A stretch of DNA of 64,000 bases. It comes from Ga0077527 sp964486865. GTDB lineage: Bacteria > Pseudomonadota > Gammaproteobacteria > Burkholderiales > SG8-41. The notes under the pieces are model-generated. The model was not told where the DNA came from and ran no database searches. It was given only the letters and a program-made list of their open reading frames with translations. Position 1 is the stretch's first letter. Each line of letters opens with the position of its first letter. Made by a program: the position numbers and the translations under genes. Below are positions 45,080 through 53,626 of this stretch, piece after piece. The stretch lies in the NCBI GenBank assembly GCA_964486865.1, contig CAZAOZ010000006.1, positions 1 through 64,000 of the forward strand, in the 5' to 3' direction.

Positions 45080-45664
45080 ATGACAACTGACGACGAAGCC
45101 GTGATCGCGGCGACCCGCAACTGGCTGGTGAAGGCGGTCATCGGCCTTAACCTGTGCCCGTTTGCGCGTGCCGTGCATGACAAGGGACGCATTCGTTATG
45201 TCGTCAGCGCTGCGACTACGCCGGAAGCATTGCTGGAAGCGCTGGCCGTCGAACTGCAGATGCTGGCCGAGACCGACGAGCACGTGACCGAAACGACGCT
45301 GCTGATCCATCCGCGGGTGCTCGGTGATTTCCTCGACTACAACGATTTTCTCGAGCTGGCGGATGCGCTGGTCGAGGATCTCGGTTTCGGCGGCGTGCTG
45401 CAGGTGGCGAGTTTTCATCCGCAGTACCAGTTCGCCGGCACGGAGCCCGGTGACATCACCAATTGCACCAACCGCTCGCCGTATCCGACGCTGCATCTGC
45501 TGCGCGAATCCAGCATTGCGCGCGCGGTCGAGGCGTATCCCGACACCGCGCGGATTTACGAACACAACATCGAGACGCTGCGCCGCATCGGCCGCGAGGG
45601 CTGGGAGCGGCTGGGCGTGGGGGCGCCGCGAAGCAAGTCCCCTTGGGGGGCGCCGGACTACTGA
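45080..45664 (+). CDS. DUF1415 family protein
   Basis: 194 residues. The pattern W.VKAVIGLNLCPFARAV near the N-terminus, ETTLLIHPRVLGDFLDYNDFL (about 73-93) and FHPQYQFAGTEPGDITNCTNRSPYP (about 112-136) define DUF1415, a conserved proteobacterial family of unknown function. The C-terminal tail APRSKSPWGAPDY is encoded by a dispersed CCCCTTGGGG repeat also found at the end of the MFS gene, so the native stop was probably displaced. Confidence 0.92.
   Translation: MTTDDEAVIAATRNWLVKAVIGLNLCPFARAVHDKGRIRYVVSAATTPEALLEALAVELQMLAETDEHVTETTLLIHPRVLGDFLDYNDFLELADALVEDLGFGGVLQVASFHPQYQFAGTEPGDITNCTNRSPYPTLHLLRESSIARAVEAYPDTARIYEHNIETLRRIGREGWERLGVGAPRSKSPWGAPDY
45632..45652. repeat. Dispersed repeat with CCCCTTGGGG core, copy 2
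   Basis: Identical over 21 bases to 16494-16514 and in the same position relative to its host gene: inside the last codons, a dozen bases before the stop. Confidence 0.8.
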
Positions 45665-45693
45665 GCTTTTCACGGCGGGCAGCCAACCACTCC

Positions 45694-45750
45694 CGTTCGC
45701 CCTGAGCCTGTCGAAGGGCGGCAGGGCTTCGACAGGCTCAGCCCGAACGG
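45694..45750. repeat. Inverted repeat of the GAGCCTGTCGAAG type
   Basis: Left arm 45694-45716 and right arm 45727-45750 pair with two mismatches, sharing CTGAGCCTGTCGAAG. This sequence family is widely dispersed in betaproteobacteria. It lies between the convergent DUF1415 and thioredoxin-reductase-like genes and could terminate both transcripts. Confidence 0.8.
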
Positions 45751-45805
45751 CGTCATGTGTTTTGGAAAAAGATATAGCTTGGAGGTGCGTCGGCATGCCG
45801 ACGTT

Positions 45806-46711
45806 CTATTTCAGCCGCGCGGCGACGGCAGCCGCGGCGCGCCCGGCTTCGGCCATGGCGTCGGTCAGGCTGCCGCCGCAGCCGCTGCGCACCGCGCCGA
45901 CGGCCCACAGGCCGGGGAGCGCGGTTTCCAGCGCGTCGTCGGTCATCACAAAACCGCGCGCATCGCGCTGCACTGCCGCCGGCAGAAAATCGCCGTTGGG
46001 TTCCAGACCGATGTAGGCGAACAGCCCGGCGCAGGGGATTTCTTCGCTGCCGCCGGCATGGCGGATACGCAGTTTTTCGACCATGTTGCCGCCCAACACG
46101 GCTTCGACCGTGGTGCCGAAGCGTGGCTCTATTTTTGCATTGCCCGCAACCCGGTCGATGAAGTGCTGCTGCGCGCGGAATGCGCTGCCGCGGTGGATCA
46201 GCAGCACCTTGCCGCAATACTGGCTCAGCACCAGCGCTTCCTGCAGCGCGGAGTCGCCGCCGCCGACGACGGCGACGGTTTCATTCTGGAACATCGGGCC
46301 GTCGCAATCCGCGCATTTCGATACGCCGCGGCCCTCGAATTCGGTTTCACCCGGCACGCCGAGCATTTTCAGTTTCGCGCCGCTGGCGACGATGACCTGG
46401 CGCGCGCGATAGCTGCCGCCGGCGGTGACGGTGTAGCCGCCGTCGGCCGCAGTAATCGCGGTGACCGGTTCCTGGATGCTGGTGACGCCGGCATCGGCGT
46501 TGGCTTGGGTCATTTCGGCGGCGAACGCGGCGCCGCCGGCTTCACCGCCGGGCGGTGCGGGATCGAGCTCGTTGACATTGATGACCAGGCCGCCGAAGAG
46601 CTGCGCCTCGAAGGTGGCGGCGCTGAAGCCGTGTTTGGCCAGCGCGCCGGCGGCGGTGAGGCCGGCGATGCCTTCGCCGATTACGATCACATCAAATGCA
46701 GTAGTGGACAT
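45806..46711 (-). CDS. Thioredoxin-reductase-like FAD/NAD(P) oxidoreductase
   Basis: 301 residues. N-terminal FAD site DVIVIGEGIAGLTAAGALAKHG, redox pair in KCADCDGPMF (CxxC near 133-136), NAD(P) site VAVVGGGDSALQEAL (about 145-159) and C-terminal GLWAVGAVRSG. It is smaller and more divergent than housekeeping TrxB, so its electron acceptor is unclear. It lies just downstream of selB; a role in keeping selenoproteins or glutaredoxin-like proteins reduced is possible but is inference. Confidence 0.88.
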   Translation of the reverse strand: MSTTAFDVIVIGEGIAGLTAAGALAKHGFSAATFEAQLFGGLVINVNELDPAPPGGEAGGAAFAAEMTQANADAGVTSIQEPVTAITAADGGYTVTAGGSYRARQVIVASGAKLKMLGVPGETEFEGRGVSKCADCDGPMFQNETVAVVGGGDSALQEALVLSQYCGKVLLIHRGSAFRAQQHFIDRVAGNAKIEPRFGTTVEAVLGGNMVEKLRIRHAGGSEEIPCAGLFAYIGLEPNGDFLPAAVQRDARGFVMTDDALETALPGLWAVGAVRSGCGGSLTDAMAEAGRAAAAVAARLK

Positions 46712-46755
46712 GCTTCAGTTCCTATGGTGCTTTAGAAAAGCGTGACAAACCAAAT

Positions 46756-46795
46756 CCGTTCGCCCTGAGTCCTTCGACGGGCTCAGCCCGAACGG
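46756..46795. repeat. Inverted repeat of the GAGCCTGTCGAAG type, second copy
   Basis: CCGTTCGCCCTGAG (46756-46769) and CTCAGCCCGAACGG (46782-46795), a shortened relative of the element at 45694-45750. It lies between selB and the oxidoreductase gene. Confidence 0.75.
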
Positions 46796-46819
46796 TGTAG
46801 TGAATTCTGGTGTGGATCA

Positions 46820-48829
46820 TTAATAACGCTTGTTGCGGAAAGGAGGGCGCTGCGGTTGCGGTGATTTCTGTTGCTGGGGCTTCGGCGCGGCGCCGGGGGC
46901 CGGCGGCGGCGCCGGTTCGGCGGCGCCGAGGATGGGCGCGAAATCCTTGCGCATTTTGCGCGTGTCGCCGACGCGCTGGGTGATGGCCAGCGTGTCCAGG
47001 GATTCGAGGATTTCAATGGCCAGCGTGCGGCCGATGCCGGTGGCGTCGCGATATTGCGCCGCGGTGAACAGGCCGTTGGCCTGTTTCGCGCAGACCGCCT
47101 GTGCGGTGGCCGCCAGCGTCGCCATGACCGCTTTCAGATAAAAACGCTCGGCGCCGACCTTGTACAGGTTGCCGGCTTTCATCTGGCGATAGAGAAAATC
47201 CTTGAGTATTGCGTCCTTCAGTTGCAGTTGCGGCGCGAGTTCGCGCAGCGGCGGCGGATTGAAGCCGGCCGCCGTCAGCACCGGCTGCACGGTTTCCCAC
47301 AGCTGGGTGTCAGCGCTGTTGGCGGTGGTGTCGTGGCCCGGCTTGCGCACCAGCGAGCTGTGGACTTCGATGTTGCGCTGGTCGGCGAGCAGGCGCAGCA
47401 CATGGCCGAAGGCGTCGGTGTCGAGTTCCGGGGCGAGGGCGGCACGCAGCGTCTCGGCTTCGATGCCCGGCGCCTGCGGCTGCGCCTGGTGAAAGGCGAA
47501 TACTTGTCTGGTGACCGCTTCGTGCAGCGCCGCGAGGCGCGTGCGGGTGATGGCGATGCGATGATCCTTGCCCAGCGGCAGGAGGTCTGTTTTTGCATAA
47601 ATGGCGGCGGCGACTTCGGGCAGCAGATTGAATATGGCTACGAAGTGCGCGAGATCGACCGGACGGTCACCGGCGGTCAGCGCCGCCAGCGCGGTGGCGG
47701 CGTCGGCCGATTCCAGCGCAGCCAGCACGGCATCGCGCGCCTTGCTGCGCCGTGCGACCGGCGGCGCGGGATCGATGATGGCGCCGCCGCCGATGGTGCG
47801 CGTCGAGGACTGGTTGCGCAGGATGAAGCGGTCGCCGTGCAGGGCGGACACCGGTTCGTCGAGCGCCAGTTGCGCAATCATGCTCGCCCCCGGCGCCAGC
47901 GCTTCGCCGCGGCGCAGCGACACGCGCGCGGTGATGTCGGCGGTGGCGAGGTGCAGATGCACCGGCGCCCAGTGTTGCAGCGCGCGGGCTTCGGCAGGCA
48001 GCACGTTCAGCCGCACGTCGAGCTTGAGTGTCGGACGGTGGATCGCGGCGGCCATCACCCAGTCACCGCGGCGCACCGATTCGACATCGGTGCCGGTCAG
48101 GTTCAGCGCGCAGCGTTCGCCGGCGCACGCCTGATCGGCCGCCTTGCCGTGGATCTGGATGCCGCGTACGCGCACCTCGCGCCCCGCCGGAGAAATCACC
48201 AGCTTGTCTCCGCTACGCACCGTGCCGTTGAACACGGTGCCGGTGACCACGGTGCCGCTGCCGGCGATGCTGAAGGCGCGGTCGATGGCATAGCGCAGAT
48301 GCTGGCCTGCGGCGCTGCGCAGTTTTTGCGCTGCCGCTTCCCGCAGCAGCAGGGCTTTCAGTTCGGGGATGCCGGCGCCGCTGACCGCGGATGCGGGATG
48401 GATGGCGGCGGCAGCGAGTTGCGTCGGCGCCAGCAATGCGCGCACCTGCGCCGAAACCTGCTCGACCCGCGCCGCATCGACGCGGTCGATCTTGGTGATC
48501 ACCGCCGCGCCGCGGCTGACATGCAGCAGGTTGAGGATTTGCAGATGCTCGATGGTTTGCGGCATCACGCCGTCGTCGGCGGCGACGATCAGCAGCGCGA
48601 AATCGATGCCGGAGACCCCGGCGAGCATGTTGCGGATGAAGCGTTCGTGTCCCGGCACATCGACAAAGCCGATCAGACCGCCGCCGTCCAGCGGCAGGTA
48701 GGCAAAGCCCAGGTCGATGGAAATGCCGCGCGCTTTTTCCTCGGGCAGGCGGTCGGTGTCGGTACCGGTCAGGGTTTTGACCAGCAGGGTCTTGCCGTGG
48801 TCGATGTGGCCTGCGGTGGCTATGATCAT
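46820..48829 (-). CDS. selB: Selenocysteine-specific elongation factor SelB
   Basis: 669 residues. GTPase domain with G1 AGHIDHGKT (6-14), G3 DVPGH near 58, G4 TKID near 113; then EF-Tu-like domains 2-3 (GSGTVVTGTVFNG near 192). The C-terminal half has the winged-helix repeats that bind the SECIS hairpin (RQMKAGNLYKVGAERFYL, TQRVGDTRK). A Pro/Gln-rich tail ends the protein. SelB-GTP delivers Sec-tRNA to UGA codons marked by a SECIS. It lies 74 bases downstream of selA. Confidence 0.97.
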   Translation of the reverse strand: MIIATAGHIDHGKTLLVKTLTGTDTDRLPEEKARGISIDLGFAYLPLDGGGLIGFVDVPGHERFIRNMLAGVSGIDFALLIVAADDGVMPQTIEHLQILNLLHVSRGAAVITKIDRVDAARVEQVSAQVRALLAPTQLAAAAIHPASAVSGAGIPELKALLLREAAAQKLRSAAGQHLRYAIDRAFSIAGSGTVVTGTVFNGTVRSGDKLVISPAGREVRVRGIQIHGKAADQACAGERCALNLTGTDVESVRRGDWVMAAAIHRPTLKLDVRLNVLPAEARALQHWAPVHLHLATADITARVSLRRGEALAPGASMIAQLALDEPVSALHGDRFILRNQSSTRTIGGGAIIDPAPPVARRSKARDAVLAALESADAATALAALTAGDRPVDLAHFVAIFNLLPEVAAAIYAKTDLLPLGKDHRIAITRTRLAALHEAVTRQVFAFHQAQPQAPGIEAETLRAALAPELDTDAFGHVLRLLADQRNIEVHSSLVRKPGHDTTANSADTQLWETVQPVLTAAGFNPPPLRELAPQLQLKDAILKDFLYRQMKAGNLYKVGAERFYLKAVMATLAATAQAVCAKQANGLFTAAQYRDATGIGRTLAIEILESLDTLAITQRVGDTRKMRKDFAPILGAAEPAPPPAPGAAPKPQQQKSPQPQRPPFRNKRY

Positions 48830-48840
48830 TTTTGTGGTGG

Positions 48841-48921
48841 GTGAGCGGTAAGCGATAAGGCGTAAGCGGTAAGCGGTGAGCAGTGAGCAGCGATAGGCTC
48901 CGCTTACTGCTTACCGCTCAC
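48841..48921. repeat. TAAGCGGTGAGC iterations with 13-bp inverted arms overlapping the selA stop
   Basis: GTGAGCGGTAAGC (48841-48853) is inverted at 48909-48921, with more TAAGCGG/GTGAGCA iterations between. The right arm lies inside selA: the last SelA residues (GVSGKQ) and stop codon are written by the repeat. Confidence 0.8.
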
Positions 48922-50328
48922 GCCTGTATCTTCAAGTTTCAGGTATTTCAATTGCGCCACAAACTCATCCTCATGATCCAGACAGCGCAGATCGAACAGC
49001 AGTGCGCCGTCCTTGATGTGGCCGATCACCGGTACCGGCAGCGCGCGGAAGGCCGCGGCCAGGCGTCCGGCGTCCAGTTTTTTGTGGGCCGGGGCGATGG
49101 CCACGGCGGTGCCCGGCAGTGAATCCACCGGCAGCGCGCCGCTGCCGATCTGGCTTTTGCAGGGCACGGCCGCCACCTGCCAGACATCGCCCAGCACGGC
49201 GGCCAGCGCCGGCACGATGCGCGCGGCCTGCGTCGCCATGTCTTCCGGCGCGCGGGTCAGCCAGCGCAGCGCCGGCAGTTCCTGGTGCAGGCGCTCCGGA
49301 TGCAGATACAGCCGCAGCACGGCGTCGAGCGCGGTCAGCGTCAGTTTGTCCAGACGCAGCGCGCGTTTCATCGGGTTCTTGGCGATGCGTGCCAGCAGAT
49401 CCTTGCGGCCGACCAGCAGGCCGGCCTGCGGTCCGCCGAGCAGCTTGTCGCCGCTGAAGGTGACGACATCGGCGCCGCTGGCCAGCGCTTCGCGCGGCGT
49501 CGGCTCGTGCGGCAGGCCATATTGCTCGAGATCGACCAGCGTGCCGCTGCCGAGGTCGATGATGAACGGGAGATCATGTGCGTGCGCGAGTGCGGCCAGT
49601 TCGGCTTCGGGCACGGCTGCGGTGAAACCCTGCACCACGTAATTGCTGGTATGCACTTTCATGATGGCCGCGGTGCGCGGCGTGATGGCTTCGGCAAAAT
49701 CCTTCAGATGGGTGCGGTTGGTGGTGCCGACTTCGACCAGCTTCACCCCGGCGCGTGACATGATGTCGGGGATGCGGAAGGCCCCGCCGATTTCAATGAG
49801 TTCACCGCGCGACACCAGTACTTCCTTGCGCAGCGCCAGCGTGTTCAGCGCGAGATAAACCGCAGCAGCGTTGTTGTTGACGGCGACCGCTTGTTCGCCG
49901 CCGGTCAGTTCGCGCAGCCATTTTTCGACATGGCTGTCGCGCTCGCCGCGGGCGCCGCTGGCGAGATCGAATTCGAGATTGACCGGGCGTGTCATCGCCG
50001 CCATCACCGCATCGGCGGCGCTTTGCGGCATCACCGCGCGGCCGAGATTGGTGTGCAGCACGGTGCCGGTGAGATTGAAAACGGGGATCAGCGACGGCGC
50101 GACGGACGAGGCCAGTGCCGCGGCGCAGGATTGCAGGAACAGTGTTTCGTCGTAAGGTGCGGCTGCGGGTTCAGCCAGCCGCGCGCGCTCGGTGTCCAGC
50201 GCGCGGCGCAGGGATTCGGTTACGCGGCTGCGGCCGTACGCGGCAATGAGCGGCCCGACAGCAGCGCTGCCGAGCAGTCGATCCACCGAAGGCAACGCGC
50301 GACGCGCGGCTGCGGCGGAATTCAACAT
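48904..50328 (-). CDS. selA: L-seryl-tRNA(Sec) selenium transferase
   Basis: 474 residues from the ATG at 50328; a GTG at 50379 would add 17 residues. With the ATG the PLP-binding lysine of SGDKLLGGPQAG falls at K295, the E.coli position, which supports this start. Other signatures: LPSVDRLL, VFNLTGTVLHTNLGRA (about 107-122), NNNAAAVYLALNTLA and KVHTSNY. It converts Ser-tRNA(Sec) to Sec-tRNA(Sec) with selenophosphate. selD is not in the window. Confidence 0.97.
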   Translation of the reverse strand: MLNSAAAARRALPSVDRLLGSAAVGPLIAAYGRSRVTESLRRALDTERARLAEPAAAPYDETLFLQSCAAALASSVAPSLIPVFNLTGTVLHTNLGRAVMPQSAADAVMAAMTRPVNLEFDLASGARGERDSHVEKWLRELTGGEQAVAVNNNAAAVYLALNTLALRKEVLVSRGELIEIGGAFRIPDIMSRAGVKLVEVGTTNRTHLKDFAEAITPRTAAIMKVHTSNYVVQGFTAAVPEAELAALAHAHDLPFIIDLGSGTLVDLEQYGLPHEPTPREALASGADVVTFSGDKLLGGPQAGLLVGRKDLLARIAKNPMKRALRLDKLTLTALDAVLRLYLHPERLHQELPALRWLTRAPEDMATQAARIVPALAAVLGDVWQVAAVPCKSQIGSGALPVDSLPGTAVAIAPAHKKLDAGRLAAAFRALPVPVIGHIKDGALLFDLRCLDHEDEFVAQLKYLKLEDTGVSGKQ

Positions 50329-50618
50329 GGCGTGAGGAGGACGCGGGATGCGGCGGGATTCATGCGGTGGGAGACACACTGCTCAGAAAAACGAAGGCGC
50401 AGTGTAGCGTAATCATCCGCAGCGACAAAAACCCGGATGCGGAGCAGTGTCGGTGATGGCATGCGGGGTATATTATAACTAATTGATTTATATGGTTATT
50501 TAATGAACCCGTTTCCCGCATGTGCTCAGGAGGAGGCTGGCTTGCTGGCAGGCTTGCGATCGGGTTACTTTCGGGTTATTGCTGGATCACCGATATGGAT
50601 GGTTTACCGGAGAGACTC
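50329..50618. promoter_or_regulatory. Divergent regulatory gap between selA and the Bug receptor operon
   Basis: 290 bases without a gene. An AT-rich patch (50468-50505, with TATATTATAA and TTGATTTATATGG) is the obvious place for promoters in either direction, but no -35/-10 pair with good spacing stands out. CCGGAGAG just before 50619 is the ribosome site of the receptor gene. Confidence 0.45.
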
Positions 50619-51596
50619 ATGCCGCAAACGTTTTCCCTGAGGGTGTTGCTGGTTGCGGCGTCCATGCTGCCGCAGATCGCCTGCGCAGCGCAGGGCGCGT
50701 ATCCCGAGCGTCCGATACGCCTGATCATTCCCCAGGCTACAGGCGGCGGTTCCGACACCATCGGGCGTTACATGGCGCAGCGCCTGGGTGATGCGCTGGG
50801 CCAGAATCTTGTGGTGGATAACCGTCCGGGTGCTGCCGGCATGCTCGGCGCGATGATCGTCAAGGAGTCTGCCGCCGACGGCTACACGATGCTCCTCTGC
50901 GCAATCGATACCATCACTGCGCCCATCGTCGCCCAGCACAAGACGCTTGATGGCATCCGCGACTTCTCGTCCGTCACGCAACTGACACAGTCGCCGAACA
51001 TCTGGCTGGTCGGGCTGTCATTCCCGGCAAAAACCATGAAGGAGTTCGTGGCGGCAGCGAAAGCGAAACCAGGTCAGATTGATTACGCGTCGTCGGGTAT
51101 AGGCAGCATGCAGCACTTGGGCGCGGAACTCCTCAACAAGATGGCCGGCGTCAGGTTGAACCATGTTCCGTACAAGGGCGGGCCGCCTGGACTGGTGGAT
51201 GTGATGGGCGGTCGCGTGCCGTCAATCCTGTCCGGCACGCAGGGTGCGTTGCCGCACATCAAGGCCGGGAAAATCCGCGCATTATCGGTAACCACTCTGA
51301 AGCGGCTGCCTGCGCTGCCGGAAATTCCCACTGCGGCCGAAGCGCTCGGCATCAAAGACTATGAGGCAACGAACTGGCAGGGTTTCCTGTTTCCTGCGGG
51401 GACGCCGAAGGCCATTGCCGAGCGGGTCTCGGCGGCGGCCGTCACGATACTCGGCACGCCTGAAACGCGTGCGCGCCTCGACGAATTGGGCTATCTGCCC
51501 TCCGGCATTACACCGGCGCAGATGGCGACGCTGATGGCGATGGAGAAAAAACGCTGGACTGCGCTGATCAGCGAGGCAGGGATCAAGGCCGAGTAA
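50619..51596 (+). CDS. Bug/TctC-family periplasmic solute-binding receptor
   Basis: 325 residues from the ATG at 50619, chosen because GGAGAG lies just upstream and a signal peptide follows (SLRVLLVAASMLPQIACAAQ). Family signatures YPERPIRLIIPQATGGGSDTIGR, VVDNRPGAAGMLGA, IDYASSGIGSMQHLGAELL and HVPYKGGPPGLVDVMGG are clear. First gene of a likely operon with DUF1989 (gap 20) and RidA (gap 28), so its ligand may be an amide- or amine-type acid rather than a simple tricarboxylate. Confidence 0.94.
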   Translation: MPQTFSLRVLLVAASMLPQIACAAQGAYPERPIRLIIPQATGGGSDTIGRYMAQRLGDALGQNLVVDNRPGAAGMLGAMIVKESAADGYTMLLCAIDTITAPIVAQHKTLDGIRDFSSVTQLTQSPNIWLVGLSFPAKTMKEFVAAAKAKPGQIDYASSGIGSMQHLGAELLNKMAGVRLNHVPYKGGPPGLVDVMGGRVPSILSGTQGALPHIKAGKIRALSVTTLKRLPALPEIPTAAEALGIKDYEATNWQGFLFPAGTPKAIAERVSAAAVTILGTPETRARLDELGYLPSGITPAQMATLMAMEKKRWTALISEAGIKAE

Positions 51597-51616
51597 TACT
51601 TTCACCAACTTTCATT

Positions 51617-52282
51617 ATGACCACAAAACACAGGATCACCCGTTCTCAGCCCGCCCCCCGTGGTTATCGTCAGTTGACGTCGGTGACTGTGGATCCCGGC
51701 GGGTCGTGGGGCGCTGTCATCGGCGCCGGAGAACGGGTGCGGTTTGTCGATCTGGAGGGCCAGCAGGCAGTCGATTTTCTCTGCTACAACGCCCATGACA
51801 TGCGCGACCGTTACAACGCGGCGAACACCATGAAAATGGCGGAAAACCTGTATCTGAACGCGGGCGCCGTGCTGTACGGCGAGTACGCAACCCCGCTGAT
51901 GAAAATCGTCGCGTCGAGCTGTCCGGACCACGACACGATAGGCGGTTGCTGCAGCGCGGAGATGAATGACCTGCGTTATGGCAGGCGCACGCACAGTTGC
52001 CGCGCGAACTTCCTGCACGAGCTGTCGAAGTTCGGCATGGGCGAGCCGGATATTGTGGCGAATGTGAACTGGTTCATGAGCGTGCCGGTGGGGCGCGCCG
52101 GTCATATGGCGATTTCGGGCAGTCCTTCCAAACCCGGCGATTACGTGGATGTCGAAGCGCTGATCGACGTGGTTGCGGTGATTTCCAACTGCCCGCAGAA
52201 ATACAACCCGGCGTGCGGCTACAATCCGACTCCGGTGCGGGTGGAAACTTATAAACGATCCCGCGCGCCACGCGGGCGTTAG
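51617..52282 (+). CDS. DUF1989 (urea carboxylase-associated) family protein
   Basis: 221 residues. GAGERVRFVDLEGQQAVDFLCYNAHD (about 36-61), RYNAANTMK and CHxC-like regions with ASSCPDHDTIGGCCSAEMND (about 98-117), RANFLHEL and a final VDVVAVISNCPQKYNPACGYNPTP are typical. Related proteins accompany urea carboxylase and guanidine/carboxyguanidine degradation genes, but none of those enzymes is adjacent. Probable hydrolase or deiminase step on a small nitrogen compound; inference only. Confidence 0.88.
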   Translation: MTTKHRITRSQPAPRGYRQLTSVTVDPGGSWGAVIGAGERVRFVDLEGQQAVDFLCYNAHDMRDRYNAANTMKMAENLYLNAGAVLYGEYATPLMKIVASSCPDHDTIGGCCSAEMNDLRYGRRTHSCRANFLHELSKFGMGEPDIVANVNWFMSVPVGRAGHMAISGSPSKPGDYVDVEALIDVVAVISNCPQKYNPACGYNPTPVRVETYKRSRAPRGR

Positions 52283-52310
52283 CAATCGCTGTTACCAAAC
52301 GGGGGAACTC

Positions 52311-52706
52311 ATGCCGATAAAGCGCGGTAATCCTCCGGGCATGAAGAATGTCCGGGCCACGGTCTATAACCATTACGTCCGGGTGGATCAGCCGAAGAGC
52401 CTGATTTTTGTTTCGGGCCAGGTATCACGCGACGATGACGGCAATGTCGTCGGCGGCGCCAGCATGCTTGAACAAACCCGGCAGTGTCTGCGTAATATCG
52501 AGAAAAGCCTGCAGGCTGCCGGCGCATCGCTGTCCGATGTGGTCTGGACTACGGTCTATACGACCGACATGCGCGAATTCAGGGAAATCATCGCCGCCCG
52601 AGAGGAATTTTTCAAAACCAATCTGCCGACCAGCACCATGGTCGAGGTCAACCACTTCACCCAGCCCGAGCTCAAGGTCGAAATCCAGGCGATTGCGGCG
52701 ATTTAG
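52311..52706 (+). CDS. RidA (YjgF/YER057c/UK114) family protein
   Basis: 131 residues. Core motifs LIFVSGQVSRDDDGNVVGG, LRNIEKSLQAAGASLSDVVWTTVYTTDM and MVEVNHFTQPELKVEIQAIA. RidA proteins hydrolyse reactive enamine/imine intermediates; specialised members sit in catabolic operons. The Arg used by true RidA (R105 in E.coli) is not evident in the VEVNHF segment, so it is likely one of the Rid subfamilies with a pathway-specific role. Last gene of the Bug-DUF1989 operon. Confidence 0.9.
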   Translation: MPIKRGNPPGMKNVRATVYNHYVRVDQPKSLIFVSGQVSRDDDGNVVGGASMLEQTRQCLRNIEKSLQAAGASLSDVVWTTVYTTDMREFREIIAAREEFFKTNLPTSTMVEVNHFTQPELKVEIQAIAAI

Positions 52707-52797
52707 TAAAAACGCCGGCATGGAGCCATGCCGGCGATAGTTCGATGCTTGGTGCGTGGAAATTGACCTGTTGATTTTATTTAATTATTTATAGGGG

Positions 52798-53571
52798 CTA
52801 TTCCCATAGCCGTTCCGGCAACGGCAGCCCCGCCAGTTGCTCAGGTGTCAGCCGCCGATCGGGTTCGATGCCGAGCCGTTCGAGTATCGCAGTGAGCTGC
52901 CGTGAGTGCTGCGCGCAATGCCAGGTCGAGCGCTCGTAGAGCATGTACACCGGCTGCGGGCCGAAGAAAGTTTTGATTTTCTGCTGGCAGGATTTGTCGG
53001 CCAGGTTCTGCCACCATTTTTCCAGCCGCGCGATGACGGTATCGCCATAACGCGCGATTTCGTCGCCGGTGGTGAACGTGCCGTCCCTGGGCGGGATGTT
53101 CGCCAGTTGCACGGCGTATTCCACGTCACCCTCGACGGTTTCCAGGAACGCCTCGCCGATGCGGAACACATGGTGGCACAGCAGGCGGATCGAACGGTCG
53201 CGGTTGGGGATCACGCGCTCGTTGAGCTGGTTGTCGGGAAGCTGGCGCATGAAGCGCTGCGCGGCGCGCAGTACCAGTACCCAGCGCCTGATCAGTTCCT
53301 CCGGCGGCAGCGGTTTATGACCGGTGCCCTGCAGGCCGACGAATTCGGCGACGTCTTCCAGATTCTGGCCAAAGACGAACTGCCCGCCTTTGGACACGAC
53401 CGGCACATTGCGCACGCCGAGCTTGAGCAGACGCTCGCGGCCATTCGGGTCGTTGAGTATGTCAACGGCGACGAAATCTATTTTTTTGCGCGAAAGAAAC
53501 TCTTTCGCCCGCAGGCAGCTGCTTCAGCCGGGCTGCGTAAAGAGTATGAATTGTTCGACGGGCGCGCCCAT
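52798..53571 (-). CDS. Putative selenoprotein: glutaredoxin-DinB fusion with in-frame TGA (Sec16)
   Basis: 257 residues if TGA at 53524-53526 (complement) is read as selenocysteine. The frame from the ATG at 53571 reads MGAPVEQFILFTQPG-U-SSCLRAKEFL, a glutaredoxin fold whose CxxC is U16-S-S-C19, then RNVPVVSKGGQFVFG (cis-Pro TVP-type motif near 55-60). From about 85 to the end is a DinB-like four-helix domain with putative metal ligands (CHHVFRIGEAF, CAQHSRQL). Without recoding only a GTG-started fragment from 53415 remains. selA, selB and selC are in the same window. It shares a divergent promoter region with a GST gene. Probably a thiol/selenol redox enzyme; substrate unknown. Confidence 0.82.
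53487..53513 (-). promoter_or_regulatory. SECIS-like hairpin for selenocysteine insertion
   Basis: Leftward mRNA, 10 bases after the UGA: UGC, a GG bulge, a perfect 7-bp stem GCGAAAG/CUUUCGC, loop AGUUU, closing GCA. The apical loop starts 23 bases after the UGA, within the 16-37 range of bacterial SECIS elements, and has a G in its first two positions as SelB requires. This supports recoding. Confidence 0.72.
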
Positions 53572-53626
53572 GTGCGGCCTTTCTGCAGATGATCGGGATG
53601 AGCGGGCAGAGTACGTTCGGCAGTGC

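Noticed and set aside
46871..48844. 657-codon open frame on the + strand opposite selB
   Set aside because: Antisense shadow of SelB; no motif, extreme Arg/Gly/Gln composition.
52798..53415. Stand-alone DinB protein starting at GTG 53415
   Set aside because: The start falls inside a glutaredoxin fold (RNVPVVSKGG), and the frame continues upstream through one TGA to a proper ATG; the recoded longer protein explains the data better.
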